From NCBI GenBank assembly GCA_963816795.1, contig CAWFLT010000016.1:124001-188000 (forward strand): a stretch of 64,000 nucleotides of DNA, written 5' to 3'. Position 1 is the first letter of the stretch, and each line of letters begins with the position of its first letter. The position numbers and the translations under genes were made by a program. Shown here piece after piece: positions 40,540 to 48,677 of the stretch. The DNA comes from CAWFLT01 sp963816795 (GTDB lineage Bacteria; Acidobacteriota; Vicinamibacteria; Vicinamibacterales; SCN-69-37). The notes beneath the pieces were generated by a model. That model saw only the letters and a program-made list of their open reading frames with translations, was not told the DNA's origin and made no database searches.

Positions 40540-40660
40540 CTTAATGGCGTGGGGCCCCACCCCACGCCTCGAGCGCTCGGGGCTCGCTCACGCGGTGTCA
40601 CAGCAGTGCCGACCCACGCCTCGAGCTCGGGGCTCGCTCACGCTCGCTCCCTCGCGGTGT
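40540..40660. repeat. GGGGCCCCACCCC and CTCGGGGCTCGCTCACGC repeats
   Basis: A GGCGTGGGGCCCCACCCCACGCC palindrome core (40543-40565), then two direct copies of GAGC[GT]CGGGGCTCGCTCACGC (near 40572 and 40625). The second copy runs into the 3' end of the lactonase gene. Confidence 0.65.
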
Positions 40661-41549
40661 CATCGTCGAACCGCGTGTCTTCGAGACCGGGCGCCCCGAT
40701 GGCCGTCACGGCGAACACGCCGCCAGAGAGAGGCTCGGTGGCGAGCTCCTCGTCGGTCAGGCCTTGCCGCGCCGAGGTCACCGCCAGGATGTCGAGGTCG
40801 TTGCCGCCAAACGCGACGCAGGTTGGCTGTCTCGCCGGCACCGGTACCTGACGATCGACGAGACCGCCGGGCGTGAACCGGCGGATCACTCCCGCGCCCC
40901 ACACGGCGTTCCAGAGACCGCCGTTGGCGTCGACGATCGATCCATCGGGATCGCCACGCAGTCCGCTCACGTCGGCGAAGAGCTCGATCGATGAGACCGT
41001 CGCCGCAGCGGCGTCGTAGGTCGCCTGCATGATCTCGCGGCGAGGCGAGTCGCAGAAGTACATCGTCAAGCCATCCGGACTGAAGCAGATGCTGTTGGGG
41101 ATGCCGACCGTTCCGAGATCGAGCCGGCGGAGCCCATGCGCGATCGAGTATTGATAGAAACTGCCGATCGGCTCGTGCTCGGGAAGTTCACTCATCGTGC
41201 CGAAGACGAAATTACCGGCGCGATCTGTGCGGCCGTCGTTGACGCGCGTCTCGAGCCCGGGTTCGAGCTCGAGCAACGTGCGGCCTGCCAGCGTTTCGCC
41301 GGTCGCCGCATCCAGATCGGCGATCGCGATCTGTTTGGCCAATCCGAGCAACAAGCGTCCGGACTGGCAGAGCGCGAACGAACCCAGACGGTCCGTCAGA
41401 CGCCACGACCGCGTCGTGTTGTCGGCCGGCCGATGGAGCCACAACCGGCAGCCTTCGATGTCCGTCCACAGCCACGCGGCCCGCCGCGAGCACCAGACGA
41501 CTCCCTCTCCGAGCGTGCAACGGCTGTCGACGAGCAGGGCCGCGCTCAT
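40638..41549 (-). CDS. SMP-30/gluconolactonase family protein
   Basis: 303 residues, intact. A six-bladed propeller lactonase: TLGEGVVWCSR with the metal Glu, RVNDGRTDRAGNFVFGTM with the Asn and Asp ligands, GIPNSICFSPDGLTMYFCDS, and GDPDGSIVDANGGLWNAVW with a further ligand. Family members hydrolyse aldonolactones such as those from L-fucose, L-rhamnose or L-arabinose. The adjacent SDR gene overlaps by four bases (ATGA), supporting a dehydrogenase-lactonase pathway. C-terminal residues DDTARERA come from a dispersed repeat. Confidence 0.9.
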   Translation of the reverse strand: MSAALLVDSRCTLGEGVVWCSRRAAWLWTDIEGCRLWLHRPADNTTRSWRLTDRLGSFALCQSGRLLLGLAKQIAIADLDAATGETLAGRTLLELEPGLETRVNDGRTDRAGNFVFGTMSELPEHEPIGSFYQYSIAHGLRRLDLGTVGIPNSICFSPDGLTMYFCDSPRREIMQATYDAAAATVSSIELFADVSGLRGDPDGSIVDANGGLWNAVWGAGVIRRFTPGGLVDRQVPVPARQPTCVAFGGNDLDILAVTSARQGLTDEELATEPLSGGVFAVTAIGAPGLEDTRFDDDTARERA

Positions 41550-42316
41550 TTTCCTGCGCTCAGCCCGCCGTCGATGACAAAGGCGCTGCCGGTGACGAAT
41601 GCCGCCTCGTCGCTCACGAGATACAGGATCGACGCCGCGATTTCTTCAGGCGTGCCCATCCGTCCGAGCGCCTGCGACTCGGCCATCTCCCGATACGCCG
41701 CCTCCGGATCCGGGTACTCGCGGAGCCTGGCTTTGACGAACGGCGTTTCGACGCGTCCCGGGCACACGCAGTTGACGCGGATGCCGTCGGCCGCGTGATC
41801 GAGCGCCATGCACTTGGTCAGGCCGACGACGGCGAACTTGGTGGTGGCGTAGGCCAGCCGATCACGCAGTCCGACGATGCCGGCGATCGACGCGGTGTTG
41901 ACGATCACGCCGGCGCGGCGCGCGATCATCGGACCAATGAACGCCTGACTCACGTTGAACACGCCGCGAACGTTCACCTGATACAGGCGATCGAGATCCT
42001 CGCCGCGCGTGGTTTGAATCGTCCCGACATGACCGACGCCGGCGTTGTTGCAGAGGATGTCGAGGCCGGCCGGATGCGACGCGACCACCGTCGCCGCCGC
42101 GCTGGCGCACTGCGCCTCGTCGGTCACGTCCAGTTGAAGAAACTCGGCGCGTCCGCCGTCGCGCGCGATCGCCTCAGTGACACGCCGGCCGCTGTCGGCA
42201 TCACGATCGGTCACGTACACTTTCGCGCCCGCGCCCGCGAGCGCCTGAGAGATGGCTTCGCCGATCCCCGAACCGGCGCCCGTGACGAATGCGATCTTCC
42301 GCTCGAGACTGAACAT
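41546..42316 (-). CDS. short-chain dehydrogenase/reductase (deoxy-sugar acid type)
   Basis: 256 residues, intact. Classical SDR: FVTGAGSGIGEAISQAL (TGxxxGxG, residues 10-26), YVTDRD, LDILCNNAGVGHVG, NTASIAGIVG with the catalytic Ser, YATTK as YxxxK, and CPGRVETPFV. Ends FVIDGGLSAGK. The acidic D after the second strand favours NAD+. Coupled by ATGA overlap to the lactonase gene downstream. Resembles dehydrogenases of L-fuconate/L-rhamnonate routes; exact substrate uncertain. Confidence 0.88.
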   Translation of the reverse strand: MFSLERKIAFVTGAGSGIGEAISQALAGAGAKVYVTDRDADSGRRVTEAIARDGGRAEFLQLDVTDEAQCASAAATVVASHPAGLDILCNNAGVGHVGTIQTTRGEDLDRLYQVNVRGVFNVSQAFIGPMIARRAGVIVNTASIAGIVGLRDRLAYATTKFAVVGLTKCMALDHAADGIRVNCVCPGRVETPFVKARLREYPDPEAAYREMAESQALGRMGTPEEIAASILYLVSDEAAFVTGSAFVIDGGLSAGK

Positions 42317-42348
42317 TTTCTTCGCCAGGATGTCCTGCTTTCGTTTCT

Positions 42349-42476
42349 AGGGGCGCGGGGCCCCACCCCCGCGCCTCGAGCCCGCACCGCTACGCGGCGC
42401 GGGGTGTCCACTGCCTGTGCGTTCCCCTGAGGCCTGTCCCCAAATCGCCCCAAACTGTGGAAAACAGGCCCGTCCC
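42349..42476. repeat. GGGGCCCCACCCCCGCGCC repeat followed by a half copy of the 58-kb element
   Basis: 42350-42406 is a GGGGCCCC-type copy. 42426-42476 carries GGCCTGTCCCCAAATCGCCC and AACTGTGGAAAACAGGCCCG, the same text as one arm of the nested palindrome at 58291-58445. Between the two SDR genes on the minus strand. Confidence 0.75.
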
Positions 42477-43262
42477 CTATTCCGTCCACGCCGGCCGCGA
42501 GAAGAGCCCGCCATCGACCCACACCGTCTGGCCGGTCATGAACGAGGCGCCATCGCTGACGACGAATGCGACCACTTCACCGATGTCGGCCGGAGTGCCG
42601 ACGCGACCGAGCGGCGCCTTGCTGCCCCAGAACCCCGCGTAGTCGGGCAGTTCGAGCTTCGTGCGCTCGATCTCGACCGCGCCAGGCGCCACGCAGTTGA
42701 CACGAATCCCGTACGGCCCGAGCTCGACCGCGGCGACCTTCGTGAACATCTCGATCCCGCCCTTGCTCGCCGTGTAGGCGACGAGACGAGGGAAGGCGAT
42801 CTTGTTGCAGCCCGAGCCGATGTTGACGATCGCGCCGCCGCCGTGGTCCTTCATGTACCGGGCCGCCGCCTGTGTGCAGAGGAAGCAGCCTTTCAGGTTG
42901 GTGGCGATCACCTGATCCCACTCGGCCTCGGTGACGTCGAGAAGCGCCGTCCACGTCTGGACCCCGGCGTTGTTGACGAGGATGTTCAGTTGTCCGAAGC
43001 GGGCCACGGCCGCGTCCACCATGGCGGTGACGTCGGCCGGTACACTGACGTCGGCACGCACCGGAAAAGCATCCACGCCGTGTGCGGCGACTTCGCGCAC
43101 GGTCTCTTCCGCCCGGTCGAGCGACGACTGGTAGTTGACGGCGACGCGGCAGCCACGGCGCGCCAGTTCGAGGGCGATGCCCTTGCCGACGCCCCGGCTC
43201 GCGCCGGTGACGATAGCGGCCTGGCCGTCGAGCGGCTTGTTGCTGATCATCCGAACCGACAT
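42477..43262 (-). CDS. short-chain dehydrogenase/reductase
   Basis: 261 residues from ATG 43262 (ATG 43250 possible). AAIVTGASRGVGKGIALEL (cofactor loop), NYQSSLDRAEE with the Ser/Arg pattern seen in NADP enzymes, LNILVNNAGVQTW, VNIGSGCN with the catalytic Ser, YTASKGGIEMF as YxxxK, and the C-terminal WVDGGLFSRP. Related to glucose 1-dehydrogenase-type SDRs. Its orientation with the lactonase and second SDR suggests aldose oxidation to a lactone. Intact. Confidence 0.87.
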   Translation of the reverse strand: MSVRMISNKPLDGQAAIVTGASRGVGKGIALELARRGCRVAVNYQSSLDRAEETVREVAAHGVDAFPVRADVSVPADVTAMVDAAVARFGQLNILVNNAGVQTWTALLDVTEAEWDQVIATNLKGCFLCTQAAARYMKDHGGGAIVNIGSGCNKIAFPRLVAYTASKGGIEMFTKVAAVELGPYGIRVNCVAPGAVEIERTKLELPDYAGFWGSKAPLGRVGTPADIGEVVAFVVSDGASFMTGQTVWVDGGLFSRPAWTE

Positions 43263-43307
43263 CCTTGCACAAGTGCCGCGGCGATTTCACGATCGTCGCA
43301 TTGATGA

Positions 43308-44366
43308 TTGAATGTCCTGATGCCGCAGACGTACCGCAATCGCCGCGCCGCTTCGATCGAGAACGACGCGCTTCGCGTCACCGTCCTCCAGGGCGGCGGC
43401 CACATCGCCGAGATCTTCGACAAGGCGACCGGCGTCAATCCGCTGTGGACGCCGGTCTGGCCGTCCATGGAGCCGTCGGCGTTCGATGCCGCGACCGTCG
43501 ATGCGTACGGCAAGGCGGTCGATGCCCGTCTCCTCGCCGGCATCATGGGCCACAACCTGTGCCTCGACATCTTCGGCGGGCCGTCGGCGGAAGAAGCGGC
43601 CGCGGGCCTGACGCCGCACGGCGAGGCGTCGGTCGCCACCTACGACATCGAGCGCGCGGGCGACGGCCTCGTCCTCCGTGCGGAGCTGCCGCTCGCGCAG
43701 CTCCTCGTCGAACGGCAGCTCACCCTCGTCGATCGGGCGGTCCGGATCCGGGAGACGGTCGAAAGCCGCTCGGGTACCGATCGCCCGATCGGGTGGACGC
43801 AGCACGTCACGCTCGGTCCGCCCTTTCTCGAAAAGGGCGCTACCCAGTTTCGCGCGTCGGCGACCCGCTCAAAGGTGTTCGAGACGAAGTTCGGGAGCGC
43901 CGACTATCTCGCGATCGGCGCGGAATTCGACTGGCCGCTCGCGCCGCGGGCCGATGGCGGCGCGACCGACTTGCGGGTCTTCACCGACTTGCCGGTCTCG
44001 AACGCGTACACGACGCACCTCATGAATCAGGCGCAGGACGACGCGTTTTTCGTCGCCTATGCTCCGGCGTCGCGCCTGGCGTTCGGCTACGTGTGGTCGC
44101 GGCGCGACTTTCCCTGGCTGGGCATTTGGGAAGAGAACCTGAGCCGGCCGTTCCTGCCGTGGGCCGGCACGTCGATCACACGAGGGATGGAGTTCGGCGT
44201 GTCGCCGATGCCCGAGCCGCGACGCCAGATGATCGATCGCGGCACGCTCTTCGGCGTGCCGACCTACCGCTGGATCCCCGCAAAAGGGAAGGTCTCGGTG
44301 GAGTACTGGGCGATGGCGCAGACGGCCCAGGCGGTGCCGGAGCAGTTGCGAGTGCCAAAGACGTAG
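43308..44366 (+). CDS. galactose mutarotase-like fold protein of unknown function
   Basis: 352 residues from ATG 43308 (ATG 43320 possible), intact. RVTVLQGGGHIAEIFDKATG at the N-terminus, QHVTLGPPFLEKGATQF centrally and FPWLGIWEENLSRPFLPWAG toward the end resemble the aldose 1-epimerase superfamily: an early beta strand with GG, a His in a PPF context and a late Glu. Divergent from the SDR gene by 45 bp. Probably binds a sugar; whether it epimerises is unproven. Confidence 0.6.
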   Translation: MNVLMPQTYRNRRAASIENDALRVTVLQGGGHIAEIFDKATGVNPLWTPVWPSMEPSAFDAATVDAYGKAVDARLLAGIMGHNLCLDIFGGPSAEEAAAGLTPHGEASVATYDIERAGDGLVLRAELPLAQLLVERQLTLVDRAVRIRETVESRSGTDRPIGWTQHVTLGPPFLEKGATQFRASATRSKVFETKFGSADYLAIGAEFDWPLAPRADGGATDLRVFTDLPVSNAYTTHLMNQAQDDAFFVAYAPASRLAFGYVWSRRDFPWLGIWEENLSRPFLPWAGTSITRGMEFGVSPMPEPRRQMIDRGTLFGVPTYRWIPAKGKVSVEYWAMAQTAQAVPEQLRVPKT

Positions 44367-44431
44367 CGCGGCTCGGGCTGTGAGCCGCGGCTTCGCGGCG
44401 CGATCGCGGCTCACACCCCGAGCCGCGCTAC
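44364..44431. terminator. 26-bp hairpin, likely terminator
   Basis: GTAGCGCGGCTCGGGCTGTG pairs with its near-perfect complement ending GAGCCGCGCTAC. It begins at the stop codon of the mutarotase-like gene. No T-run follows directly. The same GAGCCGCGCTA text is found near 5298. Confidence 0.6.
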
Positions 44432-44507
44432 GTACCCGCCCGGCCTGAAAAAAAGGCTGTCAAGCCAAGCCGGCTCCATGGAAGACTAAAAGGCTGAGGT
44501 TCTTGCT

Positions 44508-44972
44508 ATGCACGTGTTGGTCCGATTCGTCGCCGTCGCCGTTCTCGCGTTGGGGGTGTCCGTCACCGGCGTGGTCGCCCAGGCCGCTCGCGTGGTGCAG
44601 CTCGCTGGTACTGATGCCATGAGCTACAGTCTCGCGACCATCACGGCCAAGCCCGGGGAGTTGCTCAAGGTCGTCTTGAAGGTGACGAGCAACCTGCCGC
44701 CGGAACAACTGAAACACAACTTCGTCCTGCTCCAGCCAGACACCGACGCGATGGCGTTTGCGATGGCCGCGGTGATGGCCAAGGATACCGACTACGTGCC
44801 GGTCGCGAAGGAGCACAAAGCCAAGATCCTGGCCCAGACCAAGATGGCCGCCAACGGCCAGGAAGTGTCGGCAGAGTTCAAGGCGCCGGGCAAGCCGGGC
44901 ACCTATCCCTACGTCTGCACGTTCCCCGGCCACTTCTTTGCCGGGATGAAGGGCAACCTGATCGTCAAGTAG
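44508..44972 (+). CDS. azurin-like blue copper protein
   Basis: 154 residues with signal peptide FVAVAVLALGVSVTGVVAQ. All four type 1 copper ligands of azurin are visible: His in LKHNFVLLQP (azurin GHNWVLS), Cys and His in YVCTFPGHFFAGMKG, and Met in the same segment. Periplasmic one-electron carrier, plausible partner for the haem-bearing dehydrogenases in the window. Followed 25 bp later by a VWFA-like gene. Intact. Confidence 0.93.
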   Translation: MHVLVRFVAVAVLALGVSVTGVVAQAARVVQLAGTDAMSYSLATITAKPGELLKVVLKVTSNLPPEQLKHNFVLLQPDTDAMAFAMAAVMAKDTDYVPVAKEHKAKILAQTKMAANGQEVSAEFKAPGKPGTYPYVCTFPGHFFAGMKGNLIVK

Positions 44973-44997
44973 CGCGAGGCGACCGCCAAGGTCCTTC

Positions 44998-45894
44998 ATG
45001 CGCCGAGTCCCCGGCACCATCGCGATCGCGGCCGTCACGGTTGCCGGGTCCGTCGGGGTGTTTCAAGCCAGCCCGTCGCAGGCAACCACTCGGACGGTTC
45101 ACGTCAGCGCGTCCGACACCAAGGGTGCGCCGGTCACCGATCTCACGGCCGCGGACGTGACCGTCAAGGACGACGGCAAGGCGCGAGAGGTCGTCAAGGT
45201 CGAGCGCGCGAGTGGACCGCTCTCAGTCGCGCTGCTCATCGACGACAACGGCCTCGGCGCGAACGACGTGCGCCTGGCCGTCGCCGCGTTCGCACAGCGG
45301 CTGCGCGGGCTCGCCGAGATGTCGATCGTCACGACGGCCGGTCAGAACGTCACGCGCGTCGACTACACGACGGACTTCGAGGCGCAGATTGGTGTCGTGC
45401 GTCAGCTCTACGGGCGTCCGGCGCCGCCCGGCGGGCATCTGCTCGAAGCGATCCAGGACGCGTCCAAGTCGTTGGCCGCACGGCCCTCGCCGCGCCGCGC
45501 GATCGTCGCGCTGGCGTTCGAGAGCGTCGAGTTCAGCAACCTGCGGCAGGATCGGGTGCTCGACGCCCTGCAGCAGAGCGGCGCGTCGCTCCACGTCATC
45601 GCCGTCGGCAAGCCGGTGTCGAATTCCGCGGCCGCGACGACGGGGCTCGACGAGAACATGAATCGCAACAAGGTGCTCGGCGACGGGCCGAAGCAGTCGG
45701 GCGGCCGGCACGAAGAGATGATCGCGACTGCCGGCGTGCCCAAGGCGCTGCAACTCGTTGCTGACGATCTACTCAATCAGTACGCCGTTTCCTACAGCTT
45801 GCCCGCGGGCGTCAAGCCTTCCGGTAAGATTGCCGTGGCGGTCGGCCGTCGTGGCGTCACGCTTCGTGCACCCACGCGGGTGCCCGACCGGTAA
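44998..45894 (+). CDS. VWFA-related secreted protein
   Basis: 298 residues, leader TIAIAAVTVAGSVGVFQAS. VHVSASDTKGAPVTDLTAAD then VTVKDDGK matches the Acidobacterial VWFA-associated module seen at 1085-2383. A von Willebrand A-like domain follows (VALLIDDNGLGANDV), with DDNGL in place of the canonical DxSxS metal site. RRAIVALAFESVEFSN and LLNQYAVSYSLPAGVKPSG fit the late strands. Intact; follows azurin closely, perhaps co-transcribed. Function unknown. Confidence 0.72.
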   Translation: MRRVPGTIAIAAVTVAGSVGVFQASPSQATTRTVHVSASDTKGAPVTDLTAADVTVKDDGKAREVVKVERASGPLSVALLIDDNGLGANDVRLAVAAFAQRLRGLAEMSIVTTAGQNVTRVDYTTDFEAQIGVVRQLYGRPAPPGGHLLEAIQDASKSLAARPSPRRAIVALAFESVEFSNLRQDRVLDALQQSGASLHVIAVGKPVSNSAAATTGLDENMNRNKVLGDGPKQSGGRHEEMIATAGVPKALQLVADDLLNQYAVSYSLPAGVKPSGKIAVAVGRRGVTLRAPTRVPDR

Positions 45895-45975
45895 CCCGTT
45901 CATTTCGATAACGCGCATCCGGCCGGGCCGGATGTCGCTGGCCGCGGACATCCCGCGCCGGCAGGTGACAGACTC

Positions 45976-46467
45976 GTGGTGCAGTCCGTGTGGTTGAAAA
46001 CGTCGACGCGATGGCAGCGTGCTGGCTCCGGCCTGGGCGCCGTGCTGCGCGTCTTTGCCTTCGTGAGCCTTCTGGCGTTCGTCTCTGCCTGTAACGGTGG
46101 CGAATCTTATACTGCGCCTTCCGACCCCGCCGCCACCCAGCCAATCACGGTTGAGTCGTTCACCGGCACGATCGGTCTGCTGGGGTCGAGCTTCTATTCG
46201 TTTACGGTCCCGGTTGCCGGCAACGTCTCGCTGCTGCTGCATCAGTTGACCGAGTCGGGCTCGCCGTCCACGGCCATCATCGGGATCGGCCTCGGCGTAC
46301 CGCGCGGCACCGATTGCACGGTGACCAGCCCCTCGGCGGGCGCCGCCGGGGCCACTCCTCAATTGACGACGTCGGTACAGCCTGGCGTCTACTGCGTGCG
46401 CATTTCCGATCTCGGCAACCTGACCGCACCGGCCACGTTCGCCGTCAACATCATTCGCCCCCGATGA
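45976..46467 (+). CDS. putative lipoprotein, one copy of a ~120-residue repeat domain
   Basis: 163 residues from GTG 45976 (second codon also GTG). Membrane segment FAFVSLLAFVSAC ends in a lipobox-like Cys. The mature part (FTGTIGLLGSSFYSFTVPVA, LGVPRGTDC, GVYCVRISDLGNLTAPATF) is an all-beta domain repeated twice in the next protein. Two Cys in each copy could form a disulfide. The stop overlaps the next start as ATGA. No family recognised. Confidence 0.65.
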   Translation: MVQSVWLKTSTRWQRAGSGLGAVLRVFAFVSLLAFVSACNGGESYTAPSDPAATQPITVESFTGTIGLLGSSFYSFTVPVAGNVSLLLHQLTESGSPSTAIIGIGLGVPRGTDCTVTSPSAGAAGATPQLTTSVQPGVYCVRISDLGNLTAPATFAVNIIRPR

Positions 46468-47222
46468 AAATCAGCCGACTCTTTGCCTGCCTGCTCGCGT
46501 TGTGTGCCTTCGGGTGCGGCGACGACAGTCCCACGGCCCCGACGAATCTCCCCGGCACGCCGATTACCGAGCTGTTCATCGGCACGCTGCCGGTCGGTGG
46601 ATCGAGCTTCTATTCGATTGGCTTCCCGGAAATGAACACGGTCCGGGTCACGCTGATCGCGCTCAGTTCCGCAACTGGTGTGCTCACGCCGGCCAACGTC
46701 AGCCTTCGTCTGGGCGTGCCCAGCGGCACGACGTGCGCGCCGACCAACACGCAGGATGTCACTCCGGCGTTCACGCAGCAGATCGCCGCCGAGCTCCCCG
46801 CCAGCACCTACTGTGTCGGTATCGCCGACACGGGGAGCCTGACGCAGCCGACCAATTTCCTCATCAGGATCAACCAGATTCCGGGGTCGTCGAGGCCGCC
46901 GATCCCGGCGACGCCGAGCAGCGAAACGTTCGCGAGCAACCTGGCCCTGCGGGGCACGAGCGCCCGCACCTTTGCGGCGACGGGCAACGGTCAGGTCACG
47001 CTCAGGATTCAGAGCCTCGGGGCGTCGGACGCGCTGGTGGATCTTGGATTCGGGATCCCGCGATCTGACGGCTCGGGGTGCCTCATCGCACAGACGGTGC
47101 GCGGCGGCGTTGGCTCGCAGATTTCAACGCCGGTCGATCTGGGCCCTTACTGTGTGGTGATCACGGACTTCGGCAACCTCACCGCGCCGACCAGTTTTTC
47201 GATCAACATCACCAAGCCTTAG
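46464..47222 (+). CDS. putative lipoprotein, two copies of the same domain
   Basis: 252 residues from ATG 46464. Lipoprotein signal LFACLLALCAFGC. Domain 1: FIGTLPVGGSSFYSIGFPE, LGVPSGTTC, STYCVGIADTGSLTQPTNF. Domain 2: FASNLALRGTSARTFAATG, FGIPRSDGSGC, GPYCVVITDFGNLTAPTSF. Both align with the single domain of the preceding gene, so the pair arose by tandem duplication and fusion. Outer-membrane or periplasmic placement likely; ligand unknown. Transcription probably ends at the palindromic repeat 10 bp beyond the stop. Confidence 0.68.
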   Translation: MKISRLFACLLALCAFGCGDDSPTAPTNLPGTPITELFIGTLPVGGSSFYSIGFPEMNTVRVTLIALSSATGVLTPANVSLRLGVPSGTTCAPTNTQDVTPAFTQQIAAELPASTYCVGIADTGSLTQPTNFLIRINQIPGSSRPPIPATPSSETFASNLALRGTSARTFAATGNGQVTLRIQSLGASDALVDLGFGIPRSDGSGCLIAQTVRGGVGSQISTPVDLGPYCVVITDFGNLTAPTSFSINITKP

Positions 47223-47231
47223 AGGTGGACA

Positions 47232-47284
47232 GGAGGGGCCGGCTTCAGCCGGCCCAGCAAAGGCGGGCTGAAGCCCGCCCCTCC
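47232..47284. repeat. double-hairpin REP-like repeat between convergent genes
   Basis: GGCCGGCTTCAGCCGGCC and GGCGGGCTGAAGCCCGCC inside GGAGGGG/CCCCTCC. Same family as 16729-16781 and 49769-49822. Placed between two convergent stops, fitting a bidirectional terminator. Confidence 0.8.
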
Positions 47285-47293
47285 AAACTGGGC

Positions 47294-48677
47294 CTATCGT
47301 GGTCCCCTCGGCCGCTGGCCCGGCCTCGACCGGCGGCCATCGGGCCGTTGCCTCCGGCTATCTGCCTCGGGCCGTCTGACTTCTGTCTTTGGCCTTTCGA
47401 AGGATCTCGGCTGCTCGCGTCCGTGCTCCCTGGCCGGTCCACGCAGCCGGCTGAGCAGCCGCTCGTACTTCGCCATGATCGTGCTCCAGCGATAGTGCCG
47501 ATCGACGTAGACCTTGCCGTTGTGGCCCATTGCGCGCCGTAGCGGCTCGTCGCGCATCAGCAGCTTGAGCGCTTCGACGAACTCCCAGCGATCCGCGTAG
47601 TAGAGGCCGGCGTTGCTCTGGCGGCAGTGCTCGACGAGGACCTCGGCGCGCGCGTTGGCCAGGACGGGCGTGCCGACGGCGAACGCCTCGAGGGTGAGGA
47701 GCGACAGGCTCTCGTGCGGCGACGGCACGACGACCACCGTCGCGGCTTCGAGCGCGTGCAGCCGTTCCTCGTCGGGCAGCACGCCTGCGAACCGGACGTG
47801 CGGGTCGTCCGGCAGCGGCATCAACTTGACCCCCATCAGCAGGAGCGACGCGTCGCCGCCTTCCTTGACGTAGGCCTGGAAGTATTCGAGCAGCTCTTCA
47901 CATCCCTTGCCCGGATCGATCCGCCCGCCGTAGAGCGCGAATGGGCCGTGGATGCGATGGCGGCGTCGGAAGACGTTGGCCGGGCCCTCGATGTGCGGCG
48001 CCAGCACTTCGCGGCCCATGCCGGTGTCTGGCGGCGGCTCGTCGTCATCGGCCGTCGCAAACCCCTCCGGCATGTCGACGCCGCAGCCGACGACGTCTTC
48101 GACAACGGTGCGGAGATGGAACATCGAGGTGACGAATTTCCGTTCGACCTCGGTGTTCCAGATGATGGCAGCCGCGCTCGAGAAGACGTCGCGGTAGATG
48201 CCGAGACGAATGGCGGGCTCGTCGTGCGCGGTCGGGACGAGCACGCTCTTCGACGGCGCGATGCGGATGCCGAGGACGGTTGGCGCGTAGAGATAGGTGA
48301 AGAAGACGAGCACGTCGTACTGCTGGTGGTGCCGCTCGAGGTACTCAATCAGGCCGGGACTCCACGGCCCCTGCTGCTTCAGCCACTCCATCTCGTCCTG
48401 GGGGCTGTGCTTGCCGTGGAAGATGCGGTCCGAGAACTGGTTGAACGCGTCGATGTCGCGCGTCCGCGCGGTGGCAAACCGCCTGACCGTGACGCCGCGA
48501 AGCCGATCGGCGCCCTCCGCGGTACTCGTTCTTCCAGGTGATGTAGTCGCGGGCGCACGTGGTGAGGACGTCGACCTGGTGGTTCTCGGCCATGCGCTCG
48601 GCGATGAGGCGGCAGTGGAACTCGGCCCCGCCGAAGATCTCGGTGCCGTAGCGCTGAACGATGAAGGCAATTCTCAT
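47294..48677 (-). CDS. glycosyltransferase family 4 protein, frameshifted
   Basis: ~460 residues from ATG 48677; one shift near 48515. N-terminus RIAFIVQRYGTEIFGGAEFH is the GT-B acceptor domain; HGPFALYGGRIDPGKGCEEL begins the nucleotide-sugar domain, and VVVPSPHESLSLLTLEAFAVG carries the GT4 EX7E-type motif. The Arg/Pro-rich tail (~35 residues) is unusual and may be overrun into spacer. Start overlaps the stop of the upstream double GT by ATGA. Close paralog of 51138-52421. Probably builds a surface polysaccharide. Confidence 0.87.
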
